64,000 nucleotides of DNA, from contig NC_089182.1 of assembly GCF_947507565.1 (NCBI RefSeq), positions 2,728,001 to 2,792,000 of the forward strand, given 5' to 3'. The notes beneath the pieces are model-generated. The model made no database searches and was not told the origin of the DNA. It saw only the letters and a list, made by a program, of their open reading frames with translations. The stretch is from Oscarella lobularis. Its lineage: Eukaryota; Porifera; Homoscleromorpha; Homosclerophorida; Oscarellidae. Shown one piece after another: positions 23,920 to 35,400 of this stretch; the first letter of the stretch is position 1, and the number at the start of each line of letters is the position of its first letter. The position numbers and the translations under genes were made by a program.

Positions 23920-25227
23920 ATGGACTCGCTTTTCCAGCTCTCGTCACACTTCAGTCTAATGCATCTGCTCTTCTTTTTCCTAGCGATTGTTTTCGTCGGC
24001 GTGCGCTCGCGTCAAGACTGCAATTCCACCAGCGTTTGCTTGATCCATCGACGGCCCATTCAATCGCTGCGTCTCAACAGCGACGGCAAAGTCACGTGCG
24101 CGTACGAGGGAGTCGACGGCTACCAATTCTGGTCGTTCGTACGATGGTACCGAGTCGGGAAGACTCTCGAGCCCATTCCCACGTGTCTAGCGTCTCCGAC
24201 AGCGCGCCCGTGCCGAGAGAACAACGCTCTAGTCTTTCGACGCGCGTCGAGGACCATGCTGGGCCCGTACGTCTGCAAATTGTACGAAACCAACGAAGAT
24301 ACAGTCGTCGTCGACGAACTTCGCGTCGACGTTCGAGAAAAGGCCGACATTCGCAAGTGGCGAGGTCAGTCATTGATAATACGATACCTCCTCCTCCTGT
24401 GAGAGGATAGCAGAAGAGGAGGCCCCCAAAAATGTATTGAATTACTCACTCCGAATTTTATAGATGGAACCGGTCGTCCTTGCCGTGTCACTTCTCCGTC
24501 GCGTGTCCACGTAGGACAGGAGCCGGTGCACGTCGACTGTCACTTGGATGCGGAGGGTCTCGAGCGCGGTTGGACGTTGACTTGGGAACAACTCGATCCG
24601 CTATCGTTCACTTGGCAGGCAGTCGATTCAAACTATCAGGAATCGAAATCTCATTTTAAATCGAGATTGCTCCTAAGAACGACTGGTGATCGGTATCGTT
24701 GCGTCGTATTTACTCGTGAAGGCATGCCTGCTGGATGGAGCTACACGCGAGCGTACGAAGACAAAAAACGTAAGGGCCCATATATCTTTACTGTATAGGC
24801 GATTTCGTTGTAAAAGGGGCTTATCTCTTTGCTAGCTGACGACGACGTGCGGAGTGCGCACAGCTGCACTCTGGTGAACTTCTCGAGTTCCGACCTGGAG
24901 TCGTATCGCTATTCCAACGAACCGCTTATTAGAATTACGTGTGGTTTAACGTTGAGCCGTGCTGCTGTGAAGCAGAATTGGAAGCCGATCTGGTACTGGA
25001 ACAATTCGACGCGGAGAGTCGATGCAAAGAGCGGCGGACCGCCTTGGCAGGAGGACCTCGCTCTGTGGCGATCCTCTACAGAAGTCTGGACCGAGATCTT
25101 CGTGCCCATGTCATTTATCGAGTCTCGACGATCGCGGCTACGGTTCACGTGTCGAGCTACAAACAGGGACGCTGCTATCTCACGGATTATCAGAGAGGCT
25201 CACATTGAAGACGTCATACGAAAATGA
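23920..25227 (+). CDS. Secreted protein with three Ig-like modules
   Basis: Three exons (23920-24364, 24464-24769, 24836-25227) give 380 residues. The N-terminus contains a strong signal peptide (HLLFFFLAIVFVGVRS); the initiating Met is residue 1 or residue 14. Each exon carries one Ig-like domain with the usual Cys pair: KVTCAYEG to GPYVCKLYE, VHVDCHL to DRYRCVVF, and RITCGL to LRFTCRATN. Both introns are phase 1, typical of shuffled Ig domains. No TM or GPI signal is seen. Highly diverged; I do not recognise an orthologue. A role as ligand or surface-recognition protein is conjecture. Confidence 0.75.
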
Positions 25228-25404
25228 ATACCTGTCTACTGAGAGGGACCAGGTGGCAAGGAGAGAGATCGAGAGATCAAGAGAGATAAAGGTCATCTAA
25301 AAGTGGCAAGTGCGTACAAAGCCAAGAAACTAATGAAATCCGAAACTACAGTACTAAAATTCGAGATAAGGTCACACAGATCAGTTACTAGTGACTGGTA
25401 CGTG
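25228..25404. other. Convergent 3' spacer
   Basis: This lies between the Ig gene stop and the CAP gene stop. A purine-rich GAGAGAGATCGAGAGATC stretch is present; nothing else is recognisable. Confidence 0.4.
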
Positions 25405-25863
25405 CTACTTCGCTCGTTCGACGTTTTCGGCGAAATGATTCATGACGTTTCCCGGAGGCTTATAGTTTCCGACCATGTAGACTTTACCGTCTTTAGCGAC
25501 CGCCTTCGCTATGCCGAACTCCTTCGTCTCCTTCCACACGACCTGCGTGAAGTGACCCGTATTCGACTGGAAGCTCGGATTGTTGAACGAGTAGCTCTGA
25601 ACTTCGTCGTACCACATCGTCGTCACCCCTTCCCCCGTCGCCTCTTTCCCGTAGACCATGCCCAAATTTTGACCCATACCGCTGTGGTTACCGTGCTCGA
25701 ATTTTCCCGTCTTGGCGAGATGATTCGCCCAGTTGCGAGCGAATCGTTGGCATTCGTTTGACCAGCGCAGCGGCGGAGCGCCGTGCTTTTTGCGATAGCG
25801 GTTGTGGCTTTCGAGAGCGTCTCGCTCGAATTCGCCGAGTCCTCGACTGCCAGTACAGCCCAT
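25405..25863 (-). CDS. GLIPR2: GAPR-1/GLIPR2-like CAP protein
   Basis: Single-exon 152-residue CAP (SCP/PR-1) domain, the size of mammalian GAPR-1, which sits on the cytosolic face of the Golgi as a myristoylated protein. The N-terminus MGCTGSRGLGEF has Gly2 for myristoylation and Cys3 for palmitoylation. The CAP core shows ESHNRYRKKHGAPPLRWS, the CAP His (in FEHGNHSGMGQNL), WYDEVQSYSFNNPSF, GHFTQVVWKETKEFGIAKA and YMVGNYKPPGNV. There is no signal peptide, supporting a cytosolic, lipid-anchored protein rather than a secreted venom-like CAP. A vertebrate-style orthology is likely but could be to a sponge-expanded subfamily. Confidence 0.92.
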   Translation of the reverse strand: MGCTGSRGLGEFERDALESHNRYRKKHGAPPLRWSNECQRFARNWANHLAKTGKFEHGNHSGMGQNLGMVYGKEATGEGVTTMWYDEVQSYSFNNPSFQSNTGHFTQVVWKETKEFGIAKAVAKDGKVYMVGNYKPPGNVMNHFAENVERAK

Positions 25864-26109
25864 GGTTGCAGTGAGGTGGGCTTTTCACACTTTGTGTTTG
25901 TTCCAGTAGAGTCAAATCCGGTCACGTGTAGTGCACGGATCTATTCATAGCCTAGGATATGAAGTTGCTACTGTTGCGCATCGTATTTTGAATTGTTCAT
26001 TGCTGGCTTCAGTGTCGAGGGGTGTCCCCGGGCAACGAGGCAAACTTTTTCGCGTAACGTGCGCTAAACCCGCATTTTAAACCGAAGAGTTCGTTTGCCG
26101 TCGACTCCG

Positions 26110-29055
26110 ATGATGCTTTCGAGTGGCTGCGACGAGAACGCGAAGCCGTCTCTGCAAGACGCCTTTCAGCGATTTCGAAAGGCGAAGCAGGTTCGTTATT
26201 CGAGCCGTTTGCTGTTTCACTCATGGAGCGCGAAAATTGCACAGGAGAAGATACGGATGACATTGCAGGCGGAAAGAAAGGCGGCAGAACGACGATGCGA
26301 CCCGCAACAAATGGCCGAACTGAGAAAAAAATTCGTCGAGAAGGCACTCCAATATTTGGGCGTTCCTTACGCAAAAAAATTCCACGAACCAGGAAGTAAG
26401 GCTACAAGAAATTACATAATTTAATTTAATTATTTATTTTAGCTCCTGATTACGATTCGCCTCTGTTTCTCGACTGCTGTGCATTAGTCAGACGAGTGCT
26501 GCGAGATTTGGAGAACGATTTCGGATTCGCTGTTGGGCCTTGGAATCAAGCTTATCAGGTATTTTTAATAATTGATTCTTGCTCCATTTGTATTGATTCG
26601 CGCGTGTTTTAGTTTGATTCTTTGCCTATGGCGATTGAGTGCGAAGAGGATATGAAGCCAGGCGATTTGGTATTTATCAGCGGCACGTATTTCAATTCTA
26701 AGAGCAAACAACATCCGCACGATATGGTGCACGTTGAAATATGGCTCGGTGATGGGGTGAAAACGATTGGAGCAAGATGGCATCGAGGCCAGTGAGTTCT
26801 TTTCATAATTGACGATCAATAGTGTGATTATTAATTAATTTATTTATTTATTAATAGTGTTCAAATTCACGATTCTTATCGATTCGTTTCGAAATCTTAC
26901 TATAATATGGTGTATCACTTTCGATCGATCGACACGTGGCTCAAGGGAATTTGCAAGAGGTGTGGATAATATAATAGGCAGTTGGTTATATCAGTCGAAA
27001 CTTACTTTTTTTTCCATCCTAGTCACTGTCCTGTTCACCCTTGGAGAGCTGTGAAATATTTACCCGGCAAAAAGTCCATCTTTGCGTTGGATCTCCAAGA
27101 CGAAAGCGCCGATGGAGACGAGCCCATTGATGGAGACACTCCCCCCCAGTCGTCCAAGGCTTCGGCCTGTGCGCTGGGAGAGAGCAACGCGAGCAGCGAG
27201 ACGTCTCCCTTAGGAGCAGTAGGAAGCAAGGAAAGTCAAACAAAGCCAAGCAAAGGGAATGAGAGCAAGAAGGACAACGACGACGGAAAAGCAAAGGAGA
27301 AGCCGAAGCCGCCGCAAAAGTCTCATTCGGGGAAGACGTTTTTTATTGGTGGAGGCAATGGAGTTGCTCTGTGAGAGAAGAGACAGACCAGTGTGCATGC
27401 ATAAACTCTATTATTTTTGTAGTGTGGAGACTCCGCTTGCTGGTCGCGGTTGGGAAAGGATTTACGACCAGCATAGTCGGTCTTTTAGATTAAAATGGGT
27501 TGAGGTGAAATCTCAAATTGATTACTTGAATTTTAGAGAAGGTCGGGGTGGGGTCCTAAGCCTTGGCTCACGTGTCATTGCTGTTTTCTAGGCGAACAGT
27601 TAGTTAATCATATACCCAATATTAATCTTTTGACGACAAAAATTGGCTTGCTTGATAACCTAAGAGACTATTGCAAAAGAAAGTACGTGTGATCTGCTAT
27701 GTTAATTAATCGCTATTTGCTATTGAATAGATCCTTAGTGCTCGCAGACTTTTTTCCTGAGACTTATAAATTAGACGTGAAATCGGAAAGGGAGACTTTC
27801 TTTTCTCACTTCCAAGGTGCCGTCAAAATCACGTATACGTTATTAGAACTACGAGGTTTTCTTCTAGAGGGGAGTGACGTGTGGATATGTAAGCCAACTG
27901 GCATGAATCAAGTACGTAGAAGAGGGATCATATCTTAGAGAAGGGAGCAGCAGTTTCATCTAGGGAAAAGGAATTTTTTTGGTGAGAGACCTCGTCAAAT
28001 TTCAATCCGAGCTCGAAGAACACGATAAAGCGATAAAAGCTGGAAGGCGATCGAAACTATCGTCGAGAATAGTGCAAAGGCAAGTAGGATCCGATGCCCT
28101 AAAGAATATTTACGTAATACTGTCGTCATAGATACATTAGAAATCCACTCTTGTTAGAAGGGAGAAAATTCGACATTCGAACGTATCTTCTTATTGCTCA
28201 CACGATGCCCTATTTTGTTTTTTATCATCACGGCTACGTGAGACTCTCTTGCCAGCCGTATAGTCTCGATGCGGAAAGCATGGCTGCTCATCTGACCAAT
28301 CAGGCAAGTCTCGTCAATCAGAGATGCTCACTGTGTCACTTTGCTTTATAGTACGTTCAAAAAAGGGATCCCTTGTACAGTGAGAGAAAGGAAGATACTG
28401 TGAGAGAGACGTTGCTGACGTGTTAGTGTGTGCTATAGTATTGGGTTCCATAGGTATGGACTTTTGAGCAAATGCAGGCGTATTTGGACGCGCACAGAGA
28501 CGTGGCGCCGGACTGGATGTCCAATAGCTTTACGGTAGGTATCTATCTGATCAATTCTACTGTTTTTCTGACGTCATTCTCCAGAAGCAAATGCAGCAGA
28601 TTATGATGAAATGTTTTCACAGTGTGCGGCACCGACTCAAGTGCCGTCTTGGATTTTTTGAATTGCTCGGTTTTGACTTTATGATAGACGATGACATGAA
28701 GGCAAAGAGAAATAATCAGAGGGAAATCACTTTTTTTAGATCTACATTTTTTCACAGGTCTATTTGATTGAGATCAACGTGAATCCGGCTCTCCACACAA
28801 ATTGCGAGGGACTGAAGCTGGTTATACCTCCAATGATAAAGGAGACTCTAGGTATGACGTATCAGCAACACGTGACCAGATCTTTATTTTTTCTCTCTAG
28901 ATTTATCTATTGAACTTTTTGAAAAAACGCGTCAACGTCGACAATTGCTGCCACTTGATTCAGCGAAGAATTTTCAGCTTCTGTACCACGAAGTCAGTTC
29001 GACGAGAAAGCCTCTCTCGCCGATCAAAGCGAAGCCGAAGAAGCCGAAGAAGTGA
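26110..29055 (+). CDS. TTLL10: TTLL10-like ligase with N-terminal NlpC/P60-like domain
   Basis: Seventeen exons from 26110 to 29055 join in frame to 699 residues. The C-terminal two thirds is a tubulin-tyrosine-ligase-like ATP-grasp domain closest to TTLL10 (polyglycylase subfamily): DVWICKPTGMNQGKGIFLVRD, RIVQRYIRNPLLLEGRKFDI, RTYLLIAHTMPYFVF, QYVQKRDPLY and YLIEINVNPALHTNCEGLK. The first 250 residues are an NlpC/P60-type papain-like fold: LFLDCCALVRRVL (catalytic Cys), MKPGDLVFISG, MVHVEIWLGDG (catalytic His) and a later His in VQIHDSYRF. A low-complexity Lys/Ser/Pro linker joins them. The two parts share one spliced frame with small introns throughout. Three introns use GC donors (28080, 28304, 28702). 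Modification of a peptide plus a peptidase activity is an inferred pairing. Confidence 0.9.
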
Positions 29056-29414
29056 ACGAGACAGACGTAGGGCGTCTGCAATAAATGCTATTAGGAAGCA
29101 GCAGCGCCAATCGTTTTAGTGATGTCGTGCAGCGCGCGGCAGTGTTTCATTATCTACGCAAATAGACGCCCCCAGATTAAACAATGCGGATTCTGCGCGG
29201 CGCACGTGACGAGACGACACTTCGATCGAGGAATCCGATCCACCTCTGCTCTGCGGTGGAGTCGTTGATATTCAACGCGCAGCACTCGCCAAACGGTTGT
29301 CGTTACCCCGTCAAAAGTGAACGTTCGCGCGTCGGAAGGGACTCTCTTGGCCTGGCATTGTTAGGGTTTTGCGCAGCGGGTGATCAAGGCGACGTAGCGC
29401 AGCGTTCGTGGATT

Positions 29415-32400
29415 ATGCATCGAACTATCGGAATCATTTGCGGCGTTCTATTCGCTTCGATTCTTTCGTCGAGCGCCGAACAGTGCGCGAGCGTTTTGCG
29501 TCTAAACGCGGCGATATCGCGTCCTTCCTCTGATTGGCACTTGATCGGCGCAATTAGGACGGCGGACGCACTAAAAGGACTCCGAATAGCCGCCGCCGAT
29601 CGAAACGCGACGAGAATTCGTCTGTTCGCTGTCGAAAAACAAAGCGCATTGACGTGTTTTCGCGTTCTGCCCGCAGGCCTCGGGCAAATCCGCTTATTTG
29701 GCACCGAAAGTCTTCTCTACGTGGAAACTCGTTGTTCTAATCAGACGACCGCGAAGCGACGGGAATTCGAGCTTCGCGTGGCGGCCACGGGAAGAACAGG
29801 ACGACGACAAGCGTGTGTGCGTGTTGACGTTGACTACACCCACCACAGCGCCGTGTCACATTACGATGCACGTGCGATATCACGCCTAAAGCGTGCGGTG
29901 AACCGCAATGCGCCCAAGTTTACGAAGCAGTCCTACGACTTCCAAGTGACCGAGAATCTAAATGCCGGTACGTTCGTCGGAAAAGTCAGCGCCGACGACG
30001 CGGACACGGGCAGCGCCGGCGCCGTCGTCTATTCGATGCGTTTTCTCCACGACGCGAATACGGCGGGAAAGTTCGTCATCGACGCGTCGAACGGCGAAAT
30101 ACGAACGAAAGTCTCGCTCGATCGCGAGAAAATGAATCGGCACGAATTCGAGCTCACGGCGCGCGACAACGGCTCGCCGCAACTCGAAGGCAAAGCGAGT
30201 CTCGTCATACGGGTTCTCGACGCGAACGACAACAGTCCCGTCTTCGACGACGCCTCCTATTCGGAGACGATTCGCGAGGACGTCGACGTCGGTCATCAAG
30301 CCGGCGAAGTGCACGCGACCGACCTAGATACGGGCTCCAACGCTGACGTCATCTATTCCCTCGTGGGAAACACGGACGACGCTTTCGTCGTCACGTCGAC
30401 GACGGGACGCATACTCACGACGAAGAGTCTCGATCGCGAAACGATCGCCGTCTACTCGTTTCGCGCCGTCGCCACCGATCGAGCCGGCGCATCCGGGGCT
30501 TTGTCGGCGAGCGTTCCCGTGACGATTACGCTGAGCGACGTCAACGATTCGCCGCCGCGTTTCGACAAGTCGACGTATCACGAGGACGTCGACGAAGACG
30601 TGGGCGTGCCCCGTACGATCGTCACCGTCGAGGCGAAGAGCGACGATCTCGGCGATAACGCGCGCATATTCTATAACATCGACTCCGGCAACGACGACGG
30701 AACGTTCGGAATCGGGCAAACGACGGGAAAGATTTTCGTCGCCAAGCCGCTCGACTACGAAACGACGTCGTTTTATTCGCTCACCGTCAAAGCGCGAGAC
30801 GGCGGCACCGTTCCGCTGTCGGCGTTCGCCACCGTCGAAATTCAGATAAATAACGTCAATGACAACGCGCCTCGATTTAAGAAACCTCGCTATCGCGAAA
30901 CGGTGCGAGAGAACGATACGCCGAAGAACGGCTTTGCGACCGTTTCCGCCGTCGACGACGACAAGGGCGTTCTCGGCGACGTCACCTATCGAATCGACGC
31001 CTCTTCGGACGTCGAGAAAAAATTCGACATCGGTCGCACGAGCGGAGATATCGATATAATCGCTCATTTGGATTACGAGGACAAGACGTCGTATCAGTTC
31101 AACGTCATCGCGGAAGACGGCGGCAATCCGCCGTCGACCGGGCAGACGACCGTCACGGTGAACGTCATCGACGTGAACGACGAAGTGCCGCAGTTCACGA
31201 AGACTCTCTACGCGGAGAAAATATCGGAATTGGCCGGTCGAGGAACGCCCGTCGTAAAGGTTTCCGCCAATGACGCCGATTTGCCTTTGAACGGCTATCT
31301 CGGCTATCAAATCGGTCCCGGACCGATTGGGAATCCGTTCGAGATCGACAGCGGGAGTGGAATCGTTTCCGTCGCCGCGGCGTTGGATCGCGAAAAAGTC
31401 GACGTTTACGTTTTCGTCGTCGAGGCGACGGACGGCGAGTTGACGAATACGACGCAGGTGAGAGTGACGATAACGGACGAAAACGATTCGTCGCCCGTCT
31501 TCTTGGATACGCCGTACACGACGTCGCTCGACGAGAACGTCGACGCCGGAACGCTGGTCTATACCGTATCGGCCGACGACGCGGATATCGGAAGAAATGG
31601 AAACGTCACCTATAGTCTCCAACAAACGATAAATCTATTTCGTATCGATCCCAAGAGCGGCGTCATTCGAACGATGAGCGTAATCGACTACGAAACGACG
31701 ACGTATACGTTGGTTCGCGTTCTCGCCACCGACGACGGACTATCGCCGCGTCAGACGTCGACCGAGCTCTCGGTGACCGTTCTCAACGAAAACGACAATA
31801 AACCGAAATTCGATAGGAGTCCTCTTCACACGATCGGTCGCGTGAAGGAGACGGATCGAATTGGAACGCTCGCGCTCACCGTGTCGGCGAGCGACGCCGA
31901 CGAATCGGGCAGCGGCGATCAGCTCAAGTATTCGTTCGTTCAAAACGTCACCGATTTTTCCATCTCCGAGTTATCCGGAAAGATACGCATCGCCGCTTCG
32001 TTGGATCGCGAAACCGTTTCCGTCTACCACTTCAAAGTCCAGGCCGTCGATTCGGGAATTCCGCCGCAGACGGGCGTCGTCAACGCGACGATTCACGTCA
32101 TCGACGTCGGCGACAATCCGCCGGAATTCGAAAAGTCCGTCTACGACGCGAGCGTGAACGAGGGCTCCGACGTCGGAACGTCGATCGTTCGCGTCAAGGC
32201 GACGAGTCGCGACTCGTCCGTGCCGGACAGCGCAATTCGCTATAGCATAACGAGCGGAAACGTGCCGCCGACGTTCGCGATCGACGAACGGACGGGCGAC
32301 ATCGCGTTGGCCGTCGAAGTCGACGCCGAAACGACGCCGTCGTTTTTTCTTCAAGTTCGCGCCCAAGTCGAATCGCGCTTCGGCGACGTTCTCGTAAACG

Positions 32401-35400
32401 TTCGCGTGTTGGATCTCAACGATAATCCGCCCGAGATTCTTCCTCTGACCATACATTTGATTATCATCGAGGGATTTTTTCGGGGTACGTCCATCGGACG
32501 CGTACGCGCCGTCGATCGCGATTCGACGGCCGTTCTGAGACAGAGTCTCGTCGGCGAGATGCCGTCGACGTTCTTGGAGTTCGAGAACGCGTCCGGAACG
32601 ATTTTCGCTTCGCCGGGCCTGTCGTCGGGATCGTACGTGATCAATACGACGGCGACGGACGGCGTGACGACGGCGTCCGGGTTGACTCGCGTCGACGTGA
32701 CGATCGTTTCCAATGCGACGTTCGTCAACGCCGTCACGCTGCGAATCGTCGATTTCACGCGACGACGCATCGTGAAAGATCATCTAAACAAACTTCGATT
32801 GTCGCTCGCGAAGTGGATTCCCGCTCGATCGGAAAATATTCAAATATTCAGCGTCGAAATCGTCGAAGATTCCTCGTCGCTCGTCGACGTTCTTTTCGCC
32901 GTGAAAAACGACGACGGGGGCTTCGTTTCCCGCGGCGACGTCATCGGACAAATCGATCTCCATTCGTCGGCGATCGAGAAAGAATCCGGCGTCTCGTTTG
33001 AGGACGTCAACTTGGACGAATGCCTTCGAGAACCGTGTAAGAATTTTCAAGTCTGCACGAATCATCTCGCCGTTCAAACGGCAACGAATCCCGTCGTCGA
33101 GGACGACGTTCTATTCCTGTCGCTCCAGCGACGCATTTCGCACACGTGCACGTGTCCGTCGGGATACGTTCACAGTTGGAATCCGAACAGTTGTTCGGAG
33201 CGAATCGATAGCTGCCTGTCGCAACCGTGTCTGTTCGGCGGAACGTGCGTGAACACGCTCGACGGATTCGAGTGCAAATGCGCCGCGGGAATCGTCGGGA
33301 AAACGTGCGACGTGCCCTGTCCTTCGTTGTCGTGCAAACTCTGCGATCCGAATCCGTGTCGCAACGGGGGTCGATGCGTCGTCGACGAGAACGGGAGCGC
33401 GTTTTCGTGCACGTGTCCGTCGGGCTACGACGGTCCCCTGTGCGAGCAGGCTACGGCGCATTTTGATTACGGTTCCCTGCTGGCGTTTTCGCCTCGGCTC
33501 GGTCGCTGGGGGTTCGATATTCGTCTCGATTTTGCCACCGTGGATCCCAATGGGCTCATGATGCATAATAATCGACTTGGGGAGCAGTACGATTTTATTG
33601 CGTTGGAGCTCAATGCGGGGCAGATTACCTGTTCGTTGAGCTTTGGGAGTCTTACGGAGACTGTCGTTGCGCGCAGTCAAGTGCCGCTATCCGACGGAGA
33701 ATGGCACAGCGTCACGATTCGACTCGTTGACAAGGTGAGAAAAGTAGATAGATTTTTTAGTGCTGGAGTCTCAATACTTTGACAGACTCTGCATTTGACT
33801 GTGGACAACTGTCAGAATCCCGACTCTAGCAACGATGCCCGAATATATGAAGACGATTTCATTTGCTCGGCATCTGGGACACCCAAAGGGAATGCGAGGT
33901 AATTGTCTCGGGTTTTTTTTCGAAGTTTTCCTCCCCGACCGTTTTGTCTCTCTCTCTCTCTAAGGTCGTTGGACGTCGACGGTCCGCTCTATTTCGGGGG
34001 AATCGAGAACACGTTCTTTGATCATCCGACGAATAACGTCAACTTTTCCGGATGCATTCGAAACGTCGAAATCGACGGTCATCTTCTCGACTTCTCCACG
34101 GCAACCAAAAACGTTAAGACAGTAAACGGATGCCCGCCGAAACTCTCCTACTGTGACAGCGATCCCTGTAAGAACGGAGGAACGTGCAGCAGCGTATGGA
34201 AAGGATACTATTGTTCCTGCACGCCAGGACACGGGGGACAACAATGTGACGGTAAGAAGTGAAATATCCTATATAGATAATAAGGAAATTGTATTGATTC
34301 TCTTCTAGTTTCGTCGGCGTTTCAGTTTGATGGTCAGTCCTATCGTCACTATCACTTCAGCAAAGCGGTGTTCCTGCGAACGTTCTCCGTGTCGTTTCGA
34401 ACGCGCCAAGCGGACGCGACTCTACTATCGACGGGACGCACGCAACTTCAAATTCGCAACGGTCACATCCAACTTCTTTTCAACGTCACCTCGTCGTCGC
34501 AAACCGAGGGAATATTCATGAACGACGTCGTCGCGGTGAACGACGGACGCTGGCATTCGATCGCCGTCACCATTCAATCCGGCACCGAACTCTCGCTCGA
34601 TTACGGACGATTTCGAGTGATCGTATCCGACGTCGAAACGGCGCCGGTCACGAACGTCTACGTCGGCGGAAAACACGTCGGTCCCAAAAACGTCGTCGAT
34701 CGATTTTCCGGTTGCGTCGATCGAACGGAAATCAACGGCGAAGTCGTGCCGTCGGCGTCGGGCGTCGTCGCGCGGAAATTCGCCGGCGTCGACGTCGGCG
34801 TGACGACGACGGTTGTCGGGGTAACGCCGGGGTGTCCGAATTTGTGCGATTCGACGCGCTGTCCGGCGAATAGCGTCTGCGTCGAACCGGCGTCGTGTCG
34901 ATGCACGAGCGGTCACAAGGGTCGTCAATGCGTCGACGTGTGCGCGTCTCAGCCCTGCCAACACGGCGGACAGTGCGCTCCCAGCGACGATAGCGAACGC
35001 GGTTTCGTTTGCGAATGCGCTTCGCTTTACGCGGGCGCGTTTTGCGAGACGATAACGCTGGGGAAGTGTCCCAAGGGATTCTTCGGTTATCCCCACTGTC
35101 GACCGTGCGTCTGTAGCGTTGTCGGCGCGACGAGCGCGATCTGTACCGAATCGGGAAGCTGCGTCTGCGAGAAGGACACGTATTCGCCGATCGACGATTT
35201 GGGATGTCGGCCGTGCGAGTGCAACGCGTTGGGCGCCGTATCGTCGACCTGCGATCGGGCGACGGGAAATTGCGAGTGCAAACCGTTCGTCGTCGGTCGC
35301 GCGTGCGATCGATGTGCGGACGGATATGCGGGGCTCGACGACGACGGCGGCGCGGAGACAGGATGTAAAAAAGTGACGCGAGTCGAAGGCTCGGTTATTT

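Noticed and set aside
30324-31625. 433-codon minus-strand frame
   Set aside because: Antisense shadow of the cadherin repeats; GC-rich codon bias of the forward gene removes stops on the other strand.
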